Shown: positions 35,972 to 44,896 of the stretch, in pieces
Numbering within the stretch: the stretch's first letter is position 1
How the letters are laid out: each line of letters opens with the position of its first letter
Source: Pseudomonas gingeri
GTDB taxonomy: Bacteria > Pseudomonadota > Gammaproteobacteria > Pseudomonadales > Pseudomonadaceae
DNA length: 64,000 nucleotides
Assembly: GCF_013386115.1 (NCBI RefSeq)
Contig: NZ_JACAOR010000001.1
Coordinates: 710,639 to 774,638 of the forward strand
Direction of reading: 5' to 3'
The notes under the pieces: model-generated
The model's database searches: none
Told to the model about the DNA's origin: nothing
Seen by the model: only the letters and a program-made list of their open reading frames with translations
Made by a program: the position numbers and the translations under genes

Positions 35972-36535
35972 ATGAGCACAGACACCCGACAAACCATCCT
36001 GCAAGCTGCGCGCGCGGTGGTACAGGCTCGCGGCTACAACGCCTTGAGCTTTCGCGAACTGGCCAAGGACGTCGGCATCAAGAGTGCCAGCATCCACTAC
36101 CACTTCCCCACCAAGGGCGACCTGGGCGCCGCACTGGCCCGGCGTTATACCGAAGACGCCCTGGGCTTTTTCGAACAGTTCCTGGCGGCGTCCCAGGATC
36201 CCTCCTCGGTCCTGAAGAACTACACGGCGGTGTTTCGTGCCGCCCTGGAGAACGGCAACCGCATGTGCCTGTGCGGCATCCTGGCCGCCGAACACCACGA
36301 CCTGCCGCCGGAAGTGCAGGTCGAAGTGAAGGCCTTCACGGACGCCAACATTGCCTGGCTGGCCCGGGTGCTGGTCTTGAAACAGGCGGATGCGCAACCC
36401 GAAGCCCTCAGGCAGCAGGCGCTGTCGATCTTTGCCGCGATCCAGGGGGCACAACTGGTGTCGAGGGGACGCAACGACATCGCGATCTATGACCAGCTGA
36501 TCGGCTCGTATCGGATGGCCGGCCTGATTCCCTGA
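35972..36535 (+). CDS. TetR/AcrR family repressor
   Basis: 187 residues. The helix-turn-helix is at residues 8-55 (TRQTILQAARAVVQARGYNALSFRELAKDVGIKSASIHYHFPTKGDLGAALA). The C-terminal ligand domain includes RMCLCGILAAEHHDLPPEVQ, a cysteine-containing stretch seen in NemR-like electrophile-sensing regulators. With a glutathione transferase as its divergent partner, response to an electrophile is a reasonable guess. The short upstream gap holds twin operators. Confidence 0.88.
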   Translation: MSTDTRQTILQAARAVVQARGYNALSFRELAKDVGIKSASIHYHFPTKGDLGAALARRYTEDALGFFEQFLAASQDPSSVLKNYTAVFRAALENGNRMCLCGILAAEHHDLPPEVQVEVKAFTDANIAWLARVLVLKQADAQPEALRQQALSIFAAIQGAQLVSRGRNDIAIYDQLIGSYRMAGLIP

Positions 36536-36793
36536 GAAACAGGCCCTGATCGAACGCAAAGGCCCCCGAACGCCTTTTCCCATGACAGGAAAGGAAGTGG
36601 CTGACTAGCCGGTCCAGCCGCTCTGGAGGGATGATCTGATCTGGTCAGCTGTCATCGACAGCACCAGCCCAAGTGGTCGCGATCTTCAAGGCCACGGTGC
36701 GCTTATTGCGCATTGATCGCCCGAAGTTCGCCCAGCATTCGCAAGCGCGAACAGTCGTCGACGCCCTCGCCGACCGAATGCACCACGCCAACC
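36536..36793. other. Gap with no confident gene
   Basis: This 258-base stretch follows the TetR stop. A frame from GTG 36673 (or ATG 36778, giving 25 residues) runs to a TGA that overlaps the next gene start in an ATGA, but neither start has a ribosome binding site. It is noted as a possible leader peptide, not called. Confidence 0.4.
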
Positions 36794-36851
36794 CTGACGG
36801 AGACCAGCCGTCAGGGGGTGTCTCCGTCAATCATTTGATCAAGGAGACACC
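36794..36851 (+). promoter_or_regulatory. Leader with switchable ribosome-binding-site hairpins
   Basis: Three pairings share arms. GGTGTCTCC (36817-36825) pairs perfectly with GGAGACACC (36843-36851), which includes the ribosome binding site of the next gene. The same arm can instead pair upstream within TGACGGAGAC/GTCTCCGTCA (36795-36804 with 36820-36829, ten perfect pairs). A third hairpin CTGACGG/CCGTCAG (36794-36800 with 36808-36814) would block that upstream pairing. Such nested alternatives are the form of a translational riboswitch, thermosensor or attenuator. Confidence 0.5.
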
Positions 36852-37409
36852 ATGAGCCTGAAAATGTCGCTGTACGACGCGCTGATAGCCCTCAGGGTTC
36901 CACCGGAGAAAGCCAGGGCCGTTACCGAGGCTTGTCGGGAAGACGTGCAGATTCTTGCCCTGAAACCCGATCTGGCGCGAACCGAAAACCAGTTGAAAAA
37001 ATCCATCTCGGACGTGGCCGGCGAGATGCGCGGTTCGATCAGGGGGGTTCGAAGTCAGTTCGAAGAACAGACCGCACAACTCCATAACCTGCTCGAACGG
37101 CAAAGTGAGCAGATAGCCATCTTGAATCGCGCTATCACCCACCAGGTCGAAGACCTTCGGTTGCTGGTGGAAAAACAGAGCGACGAGGTGTTTTCCGCAA
37201 TCGATAAAAAAGGCAACAGCCTGCATGCCGCCATGAAGAAACAGGAGAGCCTGACCGACGAAAAAAGCACGTTGCTCGAGTCCTCCATCAAGGACTTGAA
37301 GTCGAAAAACAGATTCGTCTATTGGCAACTGGGAATCGTTGTCGCAAGTGTGCTCTTTCCGCTCCTCAAGATCGGCTTCGACCACATCCTTGCTCAATAC
37401 ATGTTCTGA
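36852..37409 (+). CDS. Coiled-coil protein with C-terminal membrane anchor
   Basis: 185 residues, family not recognised; the layout resembles DUF1640-type proteins. Residues 1-40 form a short globular head (SLYDALIALRVPPEKARAVTEACRED), residues 45-150 are a long helix rich in E, K, Q and S predicted to be coiled coil, and residues about 157-178 (LGIVVASVLFPLLKIGFDHIL) form one membrane segment near the C-terminus. The ATG at 36852 follows AAGGAGACACC. That binding site can be sequestered by the leader described at 36794-36851. Its neighbour at 37570 has a similarly built leader, so the two may respond to one signal. Confidence 0.6.
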   Translation: MSLKMSLYDALIALRVPPEKARAVTEACREDVQILALKPDLARTENQLKKSISDVAGEMRGSIRGVRSQFEEQTAQLHNLLERQSEQIAILNRAITHQVEDLRLLVEKQSDEVFSAIDKKGNSLHAAMKKQESLTDEKSTLLESSIKDLKSKNRFVYWQLGIVVASVLFPLLKIGFDHILAQYMF

Positions 37410-37505
37410 CCCGAAGCCCCGCTGGCCTGCCGACCGGCTTCAATCGATCGGCAGTCCGTAGGGCCCGGACAGGATAGGCGTTTCGCTACAAAACCGTTTC
37501 AACCC

Positions 37506-37569
37506 GCGCGGGGAACACTCCCCGTATGGGTGCGGTGTCTCTCCGCGCTCCATCTTGCAGGAGAGAACC
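37506..37569 (+). promoter_or_regulatory. Second leader with switchable ribosome-binding-site hairpins
   Basis: TCTCTCC (37538-37544) pairs perfectly with GGAGAGA (37560-37566), the ribosome binding site, and with one bulged G the preceding GGT adds pairing to ACC next to the ATG. The same arm pairs alternatively with GCGCGGGGA (37506-37514 with 37540-37548, nine pairs, one G-U). A small perfect hairpin CGGGGA-ACAC-TCCCCG (37509-37524) competes with that. This repeats the design seen at 36794-36851. Confidence 0.5.
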
Positions 37570-37935
37570 ATGAAACCAAGTGCTTGTACCCAACAGCAAC
37601 TGGAACTGCTCAAGTTGCCGATTGTTATCACTGCCGATGTCTGGAGTGAAGCTGTAGACATTGATCGACAGCCGAGCATCGCCAAACATGGCTTTCGCCT
37701 GAGTTCGGTGCTGCACGCGGCTTACAGCGCAATCGTGTTCAAGACCTGGGTCGAGGTACCCCCGTACTTTGACTTCAGTCTTGACTACTTTGCCCCCTGG
37801 ACATGCCAGTCGGGTGTCACCTGGCTGGATCTGCGGTTACTCGTCGTCCACGACGAAGAGACACCGATAGCGCTGAAAATCATGCTCAGGCGTGAGGCGC
37901 TGGTCGCTGATACCCCCATACCCCAGCTTCACTGA
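37570..37935 (+). CDS. Small hypothetical protein
   Basis: 121 residues, not recognised. No signal peptide, membrane segment or catalytic motif is evident. It is rich in aromatic residues in the centre (YFDFSLDYFAPWTCQSGVTWLDLR) and predicted mixed alpha/beta. The ATG at 37570 follows AGGAGAGAACC. Separated by 160 bases from the coiled-coil gene and ending in a strong terminator, it may share a transcript with it. Confidence 0.55.
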   Translation: MKPSACTQQQLELLKLPIVITADVWSEAVDIDRQPSIAKHGFRLSSVLHAAYSAIVFKTWVEVPPYFDFSLDYFAPWTCQSGVTWLDLRLLVVHDEETPIALKIMLRREALVADTPIPQLH

Positions 37936-37945
37936 GGCTGCTCGA

Positions 37946-37985
37946 CCCCTTGCTCGCCTGTCCGGGCGAGCAAGGGGTTTTCTTT
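37946..37985 (+). terminator. Terminator after the small hypothetical gene
   Basis: A perfect 13-base-pair stem CCCCTTGCTCGCC/GGCGAGCAAGGGG (37946-37958 and 37965-37977) with a six-base loop is followed by TTTTCTTT. It also serves the end of the convergent yghU gene. Confidence 0.92.
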
Positions 37986-37999
37986 ATCGCCCTATCGTG

Positions 38000-38878
38000 T
38001 CACTGACTCACGGCAGCCAGCTTGTCTTCAGTGCGCGTCGCGAAATCGCTGGCGTCATGACGCTCACGCAATTGGCTGGAAGGCTCCCCGGACACGCGGT
38101 TGACCATCCGTCCGCGCTGCACCGCGGGACGTGCGTCGATGGCATCGGCCCAACGCTGGACATGCCGGTAATCCTGCACCGACAGGAACTCCGCCGCCTC
38201 ATAGAGCCGCCCCTTCGCCAGGCCACCGTACCAGGGCCAGATCGCCATGTCGGCGATGGTGTACTCGTCGCCGGCAATGTATTCGCTGACGGCCAGGCGC
38301 TTGTCGAGCACATCGAGCTGGCGTTTGGTTTCCATGGCAAAGCGGTCGATCGCGTACTCGATCTTTGTCGGCGCATAGGCGTAGAAATGCCCGAAGCCCC
38401 CGCCCAGATAAGGCGCGCTGCCCATCTGCCAGAACAGCCAGGACAGGCATTCGGCGCGTGCAGCGGGCTCGGTCGGCAGGAACGCGCCGAATTTCTCGGC
38501 CAGGTATTGCAGAATCGCCCCCGACTCGAAGATCCGGATCGGCTTCGGCCCGCTGTGGTCCATCAGCGCAGGAATCTTGGAGTTCGGATTGACGTCCACG
38601 AAACCGCTGCCGAACTGATCACCGTCGCCGATACGGATCAACCAGGCATCGTATTCCGCGCCCTGGTGACCAAGGGCCAGGAGCTCCTCCAGCAGAATGG
38701 TGATCTTCTGGCCGTTGGGCGTTGCCAGGGAATACAGTTGCAACGGATGACGTCCGATCGGCAACTCCTTGTCATGGGTTGCCCCGGCGATGGGCCGGTT
38801 GATATTGGCAAACTTCCCGCCGTTCTCCGTAATCCAGGTCCAGACCTTGGGTGGCTGGTAATCCGATGAGTGGGTCAT
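38000..38878 (-). CDS. yghU: YghU-type glutathione disulfide-bond oxidoreductase
   Basis: 292 residues, longer than ordinary glutathione transferases because of the N-terminal NGGKFANINRPIAGATHDKELPIG extension typical of YghU/YfcG-type (nu-class) enzymes. The thioredoxin-fold site SLATPNGQKITILLEE, NPNSKIPALMD and ESGAILQYLAEKFG is followed by the helical domain with WLFWQMGSAPYLGGGFGHF. Nu-class enzymes bind two glutathiones and reduce disulfides or peroxides. The ATG at 38878 follows GGAG by eight to nine bases; a TTG two codons upstream is less likely. Confidence 0.9.
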   Translation of the reverse strand: MTHSSDYQPPKVWTWITENGGKFANINRPIAGATHDKELPIGRHPLQLYSLATPNGQKITILLEELLALGHQGAEYDAWLIRIGDGDQFGSGFVDVNPNSKIPALMDHSGPKPIRIFESGAILQYLAEKFGAFLPTEPAARAECLSWLFWQMGSAPYLGGGFGHFYAYAPTKIEYAIDRFAMETKRQLDVLDKRLAVSEYIAGDEYTIADMAIWPWYGGLAKGRLYEAAEFLSVQDYRHVQRWADAIDARPAVQRGRMVNRVSGEPSSQLRERHDASDFATRTEDKLAAVSQ

Positions 38879-38896
38879 GCTCAATACTCCTTGGTT

Positions 38897-40384
38897 TCAA
38901 TGGATGACTGCGGTATCGACTGCGCTGGCCCGATTGGCGGCGACATCGGCTGTACCGTTCAACCGGGCGATGTTCCAACCGCCGCCCAGCGCCTTGATCA
39001 GGCCCACGTTGGCACTCAACTGCTGGGTCTGCAACTCGAGCACCGAACGTTGTGCCTGCAGCGAAGCGACTTGTGCGGTGACAACGTCAAGGTATCCGAC
39101 AGCGCCCTGGCGATAGCGTGCCAGGGACAGGTCCTGGGCGTACTGCGCGGCCGCGGCGGCGTCGCGCTGGTCGTCCAGCGCGCTACCCAGGCCGGCGATC
39201 AACGAGAGATTGTTCTCGACCTGCTCGAACGCGCCGAGCACCACCCCACGATACTTGGCGGCGGCCTCGTCGGTGGCCGCCCTGGCGATATCCACCTGGG
39301 CCTGGCGCGCACCGCCGTCGAACAGGGTCGTCACCAGCGAGGGGCCGATGGCCCAGAACAGGTTCGGCGCGGTCAGCAGGCGCGCGAACTCGTCGCTCTG
39401 GTAGCCGCCTTGGGCACTCAGGGTAATGGCCGGGAACCAGGCCGCGCGGGCCACGCCGATCCGTGCGTTGGCCGCGGCGATCCGGCGTTCGGCGGCGGCG
39501 ATATCCGGGCGGCGCTGCAACAGTGTCGAGGGCACGCCCGTCGGTATGCCAGGCAGGGCGATAGGCGCGGTGCTCGGGGCAATGGCGTAGGTCGACGCCG
39601 ACTCACCGAGCATCGCGGCGATGGCATGTTCGATCAGTGCCCGCTGGGCGAGGTTCTGGGTCAACTGCGACTTCACCGTCGACAACTGGGTACGCGCCCT
39701 CGCCACGTCCAGGCCGGAGACGATACCGCCGCCGTGCAGGCCTTCGGTCAGGCTCAAGGCCTTGGCATAGGCGTCGCTGGTTTCATGCAGCAACTGGTCC
39801 TGCCAGTCGAGCCCGCGCAGGCGGATATAGCTGTCCGCCAACTGGGCCTGCAGGCTCAGGCGCACCGAAGCCAGGTCGGCCTTGGCGGCCAGCGCCTCGC
39901 TGTTGCCGGCGGCGACCGTGTCGCGCACGCGGCCCCAGAGATCGACCTCATAATCCACCTCGATACCCAGGGTCGCGGAGTTGTAGACGTCCGGCGAGGT
40001 GCTCGAACGCAACGGCCGCGTGTCCGACTGCCGCAGGCGCTGGCCACTGCCAATGCCCTCGATGGTCGGAAACAGTCCGGAGCGGGCCTGGGCGACAAAC
40101 GCCTGGGCCTGGAGGTAGTGGGCCAGCGCAGCGCTCAGGTCGGGGTTGTTCTTCAGCAGTTGTTGCTGCATCGCATCCAGTTGCGGATCCTTGTAGATCC
40201 GCCACCAGTCTTCACGACTGGCCTGGTCGTCGGGCGTCGCCAGCGTCCAGGGCGCCTGATCGTGAAACTGTCCGGGCACCGGAGTGGCGGGCACTTTCAA
40301 CTCCGGCGCCAGCGAGCAGGCGCCCAGGCCGAGACTCGCCAGCAGCCACAGGCTCGATGACCACAGCACACGGGACTTAGCCAT
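38897..40384 (-). CDS. RND efflux outer-membrane lipoprotein (OprM/NodT type)
   Basis: 495 residues. A lipoprotein signal with lipobox LGLGAC gives Cys as the acylated residue near position 22. Two outer-membrane-efflux repeats follow (YNSATLGIEVDYEVDLWGRVRD and LPGIPTGVPSTLLQRRPDIAAAERRIAAANARIG, both characteristic of the TolC/OprM group). It is the channel of the tripartite pump. Its ATG overlaps the stop of the membrane-fusion gene by eight bases. It ends the operon 18 bases before yghU's start. Confidence 0.93.
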   Translation of the reverse strand: MAKSRVLWSSSLWLLASLGLGACSLAPELKVPATPVPGQFHDQAPWTLATPDDQASREDWWRIYKDPQLDAMQQQLLKNNPDLSAALAHYLQAQAFVAQARSGLFPTIEGIGSGQRLRQSDTRPLRSSTSPDVYNSATLGIEVDYEVDLWGRVRDTVAAGNSEALAAKADLASVRLSLQAQLADSYIRLRGLDWQDQLLHETSDAYAKALSLTEGLHGGGIVSGLDVARARTQLSTVKSQLTQNLAQRALIEHAIAAMLGESASTYAIAPSTAPIALPGIPTGVPSTLLQRRPDIAAAERRIAAANARIGVARAAWFPAITLSAQGGYQSDEFARLLTAPNLFWAIGPSLVTTLFDGGARQAQVDIARAATDEAAAKYRGVVLGAFEQVENNLSLIAGLGSALDDQRDAAAAAQYAQDLSLARYRQGAVGYLDVVTAQVASLQAQRSVLELQTQQLSANVGLIKALGGGWNIARLNGTADVAANRASAVDTAVIH

Positions 40385-41564
40385 GGGGTTTGACCTCCGA
40401 CGGGTTGTAGGCCACTTGCACCGCATCGTTGTCGGCCAGGCCATCGGGCGGCGTATCGATCACCCGGTCACTGGCCACCAGGCCGCTGCCGATCTCCACC
40501 GTGTCGCCAAAGTCACGGGCGATGCTGACGGTCTTGAACAGCACATGGTTGTTCGCATCCAGGGTCGCCACGCGCATGCCGTGGTCGTCGAACACCAGGG
40601 CGCTGGCCGGCAGGCGCAGCACATCGGCCTGCACCGGCAGGTCGAACTGCACGCTGGTATAACCACCCGGCAGCAGGCGACCGCCCGGGTTGTCCACCAA
40701 CAGTTGCACCAGGGTACTGCCGGACGCCGCCGTCACCGCGTCGGCGGTGGCGATCACCTTGGCGGTAAACGCCTCCTGGCGGTACTCGGGCACCGTGAGC
40801 CGGGCCGTGGTACCGACGCGGATCTGTGGCGAGAAGGTCTGCGGTACCTGCACATAAACCCGCAGGCGGCTGACATCCGATACCGCGAACAGCTCGCGCC
40901 CGGCACTGCCGCCGGCGCTGATCAGGGCGCCGACGTCGGTGGAGCGTGCCGTGACCACCCCCTCGAACGGCGCGGTCAGGCGCTGGAAGCCCCTGGTCGC
41001 GACCAGTTGATCGACATTGGCCTGGGCCGCCTTGACCTTCGCCAGCTTGGCCGTCAGGTCACTGGTGCGCTCATCGACATCCTGGCGCGACACCGAGTCG
41101 GAAGCCAGCATCGCCTGCCAGCGCTTGGCCGTGGTTTCGGCCAGGGTGGCATTGGCCTGGGCCGAAGCCAGGTCGGCGCGGGCCTGCAGCAATTGCTGGT
41201 CGAGTTCAGGGGTGTCGATCTCGGCCAGCAGTTGCCCGGACTTGACGTGGCTGCCGATGTCCACTTTCCAGGACTTCAGGTACCCGTTGACCCGGGCAAA
41301 GATCGAGGCCCGCGAATAGGCCTCCAGTCGCCCCGGCAGGTTCAGCACCGGTCCCTGGGGCTGCACGCCCGGAGTCACCAGATTGACGCTGGGCAGCGCC
41401 TGGGTGTTGGTCCAGGTCTTCAGGTCGCGGGATTCGGTGGCGCGCACCGCGATGCCGAAGCCCACGATGGCGACCAGCAAGGCCAGTCCCAGCAGGAGTG
41501 CAACCAGGCCACGGGACGAGCGCCGACGCGGGCCCTGGTTGGATACGATGGTGTCGATGGACAT
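40377..41564 (-). CDS. RND efflux membrane-fusion protein
   Basis: 395 residues with a signal anchor at about 14-35 (GLVALLLGLALLVAIVGFGIAV), then a lipoyl-like barrel-sandwich (GRLEAYSRASIFARVNGYLKSW...VKSGQLLAEIDTPELDQQL), an alpha-hairpin and a beta-barrel (APFEGVVTARSTDVGALI). This is the HlyD/AcrA adaptor between pump and channel. The ATG lies one base after the pump stop, after AAGGGG, so translation is coupled. Confidence 0.93.
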   Translation of the reverse strand: MSIDTIVSNQGPRRRSSRGLVALLLGLALLVAIVGFGIAVRATESRDLKTWTNTQALPSVNLVTPGVQPQGPVLNLPGRLEAYSRASIFARVNGYLKSWKVDIGSHVKSGQLLAEIDTPELDQQLLQARADLASAQANATLAETTAKRWQAMLASDSVSRQDVDERTSDLTAKLAKVKAAQANVDQLVATRGFQRLTAPFEGVVTARSTDVGALISAGGSAGRELFAVSDVSRLRVYVQVPQTFSPQIRVGTTARLTVPEYRQEAFTAKVIATADAVTAASGSTLVQLLVDNPGGRLLPGGYTSVQFDLPVQADVLRLPASALVFDDHGMRVATLDANNHVLFKTVSIARDFGDTVEIGSGLVASDRVIDTPPDGLADNDAVQVAYNPSEVKPHG

Positions 41565-41565
41565 G

Positions 41566-44500
41566 TCAAACCCCTTGAGTGACGGTGGTCGTAAGCGTGG
41601 CGTGCTGGCGACGCCCGTGCACAAGACTGAAAATCAGTGGAACCAGGAACAATGTGGCAATGGTGGCGAAACCCAGGCCGCCGATCACCGCGCGGCCCAA
41701 GGGGGCGTTCTGTTCACCGCCCTCGCCCAGGCTCAGGGCCATGGGCGCCATGCCGATGATCATCGAGATGGCGGTCATCATCACCGGCCGCAGGCGGGTA
41801 AAGCCGGCTTCCAGGGCGGCCTTCACCGGATCGCCGTGGACCGCCAGGCGCTCGCGGCAGAAGCTCACCACCAGGATCGCGTTGGCGGTGGCTACCCCCA
41901 TGCACATGATCGCCCCGGTCAAGGCCGGCACCGACAAGGGCGTATGGGTGATGAACAGCATCCAGACAATCCCGGCCAGGGCCGCCGGCAACGCGGTGAT
42001 GATCACGAACGGGTCGCTCCAGGACTGGAAGTTGACCACGATCAGCAGGTAGATCAGCACCACGGCGCCCAGCAGGCCGAACAGCAGCCCGCCGAAGGCC
42101 GCGTTCATGGTCTGCACCTGTCCCTGCAACTGCACCTTGGAACCGGTTGGAACATCGCCGGCATGCGCCGCAAGGATCTTCTGGATATCGGCGGCTACCC
42201 CACCGAGGTCACGGCCCTGGATCGACGTGAGGATCTCCACGACCGGCTGGATATCCGACTGGGTCACCACCGAGTTGCCATGGCTGCGCTGGATCGACGC
42301 CAGGGCGCCCAGCGTCTGGTCGGACGCCGCGCCGGCGCTGCCGCTCAGTGGCAGGTTGTGCAAGGCGGCCAGGCTGTCGAGGCTGTACTGCGGGGTCTGC
42401 AACACGATCGGGTAGGACACGCCGTTGGCGTTGTTGAGCCAGAATGTCGGCGCTACCTGGCTGGAGCCGGCCAGGTTGACCACCAGGCTGTTGGTGACAT
42501 CGCGCTCGGTCAGGCCGACCAGTTGCGCCCGGGTGCGGTCGACATCGATCTTGAAGGTCGGTAGTTGCTGCGACTGCTGGATCCGTGCATCCACCACGCC
42601 GGGCACCCGGCGGATTTCCCGCAGCAGGCGGCTGGCATAGCTGAAGTTGGCCGCCAGGTTGTTGCCGGCGATCTGTACGTTGACCGGTGCCGAGGAGCCG
42701 AAGTTGAGGATCTGCCCGACAATGTCCGAGGCTGGGTACGAGAACACCGCATTGGGGAATTCCCGCGGCAGCACCTCGCGCAACTCACGCACATAGTCGG
42801 CCGTCGGCTTGTGGCCTTCCTTCAGGCTGATCTGGATATCGCTGTCCTGGGAGCCGACCGTACCGGTGTTGTTATAGGCGGTGTTGATGCCGCTGATGGA
42901 CAGGCCGATATTGTCCACCAGCGCCGCCAGCTGGTCCGGCTCGATCACCGAGCGGATCGACTTCTCGACCTCGGCGATCAGCTGCGCGGTACTCTCCACC
43001 CGCGTGCCCACCGGTGCCCGCACATGCAGCAGGATCTGCCCGGAGTCGACCTCGGGGAAGAAGTTGCGCCCCAGCAGCGGCACCAGCGCGAACGAGGCGA
43101 GCACAAAAGCCAGCATCGCGATCACGACCACGCGTCGATGGTGCAAGGCGCTGTCCAGTACGCCGTGGTAATGCCCGCGCAGGGTTTCGAAACACGCCTC
43201 GAAGCCGCGCTGGAAACGCACCAGCGGATTGTTCGAGGGGGCCACGTGCGGCTGCCCGTCATCCCCGTGGACATGGGGCTTGAGCAGGTAGTTGGCCATG
43301 GTCGGCACCAGGGTCCGCGACAGGATGAACGAGGCGATCATGGCAAAGATCACCGCCTCGGCCATCGGCACGAAGAGGAACCGTGCGACACCGTCGAGGA
43401 AGAACATCGGCACGAACACGATGCAGATACACAGCAGCGAGACAAAGGCCGGCGTGACGATCTGCGCGGCCCCGTCGAGTATCGCCTGCTCCACCGGCTT
43501 GCCCTGCTCCAGGTGCCAGTTGATGTTCTCGATGGTCACCGTGGCATCGTCCACCAGGATCCCCACCGCCAGCGCCAGGCCGCCCAGGGTCATGATGTTC
43601 AGGGTCTCGCCGAGCACCGACAAGGTGACAATCGACGACAGGATCGCCAGTGGAATCGACACCGCGATAATCACCGTCGAGCGCCAGCTGCCGAGGAACA
43701 GCAGGATCATCAGGCTGGTCAGCGCCGCCGCGATCAGGCCCTCGCGGGCCACGCCGCTGATGGCCGAACGGACGAACAGCGACTGGTCGCCGATCAGGTC
43801 GATATTCAGGTTCGGCGGCAAGGCGGCCTTGTTGTCGGCCAGCTTGTCCTTGATCCCGGCGATCACCCCGAGGGTCGAGGCCGAACCGGTCTTGAGCACC
43901 GGAATCAGCACCGACCGGTTGCCGTTGACGTGGACGATGTTGCTCTGCGGCGGGTTGCCGTCACGCACCGTCGCCACGTCACGAATCAGCACCGTGGTGC
44001 CATCGGCGGTCTTGATCGGCAGGTTCTCCAGGTCATGGAAATCCGTGGGCGAGTTGTTCAGTTGCAGCGTGTATTCATAGCTGCCGATCTTCTGCGTGCC
44101 CACCGGGGTGATCACGTTCTGCGTCGCCAGGGCCGTGGCGACATCCTGCGCCGAAAGCCCCCGCGCCTGCATCCGCGCCGAGTCCAGGTCGATCTGCACC
44201 TGGCGGCTCTTGCCGCCGAACGGGTAAGGCACGGCCGCGCCGGGAACCGTGGTCAGCATCAATCGCACGGTGTTGAGGCCCAGGTCGCCCAGTTTCTGCT
44301 CGCTGAAACCATTGCCCGACAGCGCCAATTGCACGATCGGCACCGTCGAGGCGCTGTAGTTGAGGATCAGCGGCGGCACCGTGCCCGGCGGCAGGTTGCG
44401 CAGGATGGCCTGGGACACCGAAGTCAGCTGCGCGTTGGCGGTACTGATATTGACCCCGGGCTGGAAGAACACCTTGACGATCCCGTAGCCGGTCATCGAC

Positions 44501-44754
44501 TGCGCCTCGATATGGCGGATGTCGTTGACCGTGGTGGTCAGCACCCGTTCGAAAGGCGAAGTGATCCGACCGGCCATCTGGTCCGGCGGCAAGCCGGTGT
44601 ACTGCCAGATCACGGCGATCACCGGTATGCGGATTTCCGGAAAGATATCGGTGGGCGTGCGCCAGGCCGCGAGCGGTCCGACGATCAGGATGAGGATTGC
44701 CAGTACAACAAAGGTATAGGGGCGCCGCAAAGCAATGCGCACAAGGCTCAGCAT
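41566..44754 (-). CDS. RND multidrug efflux pump subunit
   Basis: 1062 residues, the usual length of the RND pump subunit with twelve membrane segments and two large periplasmic loops. Segment four has the proton-relay pair in GILVDDATVTIENINWHLEQ, and the matching TM10 region is present. It is most like MdtBC/AcrB-type HAE pumps rather than metal pumps. Substrate unknown. Start M at 44754 (MLSLVRIALRRPYTF); a longer frame to 44865 has no site. The bases just before the ATG are GGATCACCTCC, identical to the 16S rRNA 3' tail and unable to act as a normal binding site. It heads the operon, divergent from a MarR regulator. Confidence 0.94.
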   Translation of the reverse strand: MLSLVRIALRRPYTFVVLAILILIVGPLAAWRTPTDIFPEIRIPVIAVIWQYTGLPPDQMAGRITSPFERVLTTTVNDIRHIEAQSMTGYGIVKVFFQPGVNISTANAQLTSVSQAILRNLPPGTVPPLILNYSASTVPIVQLALSGNGFSEQKLGDLGLNTVRLMLTTVPGAAVPYPFGGKSRQVQIDLDSARMQARGLSAQDVATALATQNVITPVGTQKIGSYEYTLQLNNSPTDFHDLENLPIKTADGTTVLIRDVATVRDGNPPQSNIVHVNGNRSVLIPVLKTGSASTLGVIAGIKDKLADNKAALPPNLNIDLIGDQSLFVRSAISGVAREGLIAAALTSLMILLFLGSWRSTVIIAVSIPLAILSSIVTLSVLGETLNIMTLGGLALAVGILVDDATVTIENINWHLEQGKPVEQAILDGAAQIVTPAFVSLLCICIVFVPMFFLDGVARFLFVPMAEAVIFAMIASFILSRTLVPTMANYLLKPHVHGDDGQPHVAPSNNPLVRFQRGFEACFETLRGHYHGVLDSALHHRRVVVIAMLAFVLASFALVPLLGRNFFPEVDSGQILLHVRAPVGTRVESTAQLIAEVEKSIRSVIEPDQLAALVDNIGLSISGINTAYNNTGTVGSQDSDIQISLKEGHKPTADYVRELREVLPREFPNAVFSYPASDIVGQILNFGSSAPVNVQIAGNNLAANFSYASRLLREIRRVPGVVDARIQQSQQLPTFKIDVDRTRAQLVGLTERDVTNSLVVNLAGSSQVAPTFWLNNANGVSYPIVLQTPQYSLDSLAALHNLPLSGSAGAASDQTLGALASIQRSHGNSVVTQSDIQPVVEILTSIQGRDLGGVAADIQKILAAHAGDVPTGSKVQLQGQVQTMNAAFGGLLFGLLGAVVLIYLLIVVNFQSWSDPFVIITALPAALAGIVWMLFITHTPLSVPALTGAIMCMGVATANAILVVSFCRERLAVHGDPVKAALEAGFTRLRPVMMTAISMIIGMAPMALSLGEGGEQNAPLGRAVIGGLGFATIATLFLVPLIFSLVHGRRQHATLTTTVTQGV

Positions 44755-44896
44755 GGAGGTGATCCAGACAAGGGGTTGGACAGTGAAGAAGGCGCATGAC
44801 GCAGGCTCGCGGGGCGCTTCATACGGCGCTCTACTCCCGTCCCGCGCCCTCCTCAACCCGGGCAAACAGCACTGACATCCTGGTCATAAAGAGGCA

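Noticed and set aside
36673..36855. 60-codon frame upstream of the coiled-coil gene
   Set aside because: No ribosome binding site at its GTG or at the internal ATG 36778, and most of it overlaps structured leader. Kept only as a possible leader peptide because its stop overlaps the next start.
42565..44799. 744-codon open frame opposite the RND pump gene
   Set aside because: Shadow frame: low-complexity H/Q/R/D/G-rich translation, no family, entirely covered by a clear RND gene on the other strand.
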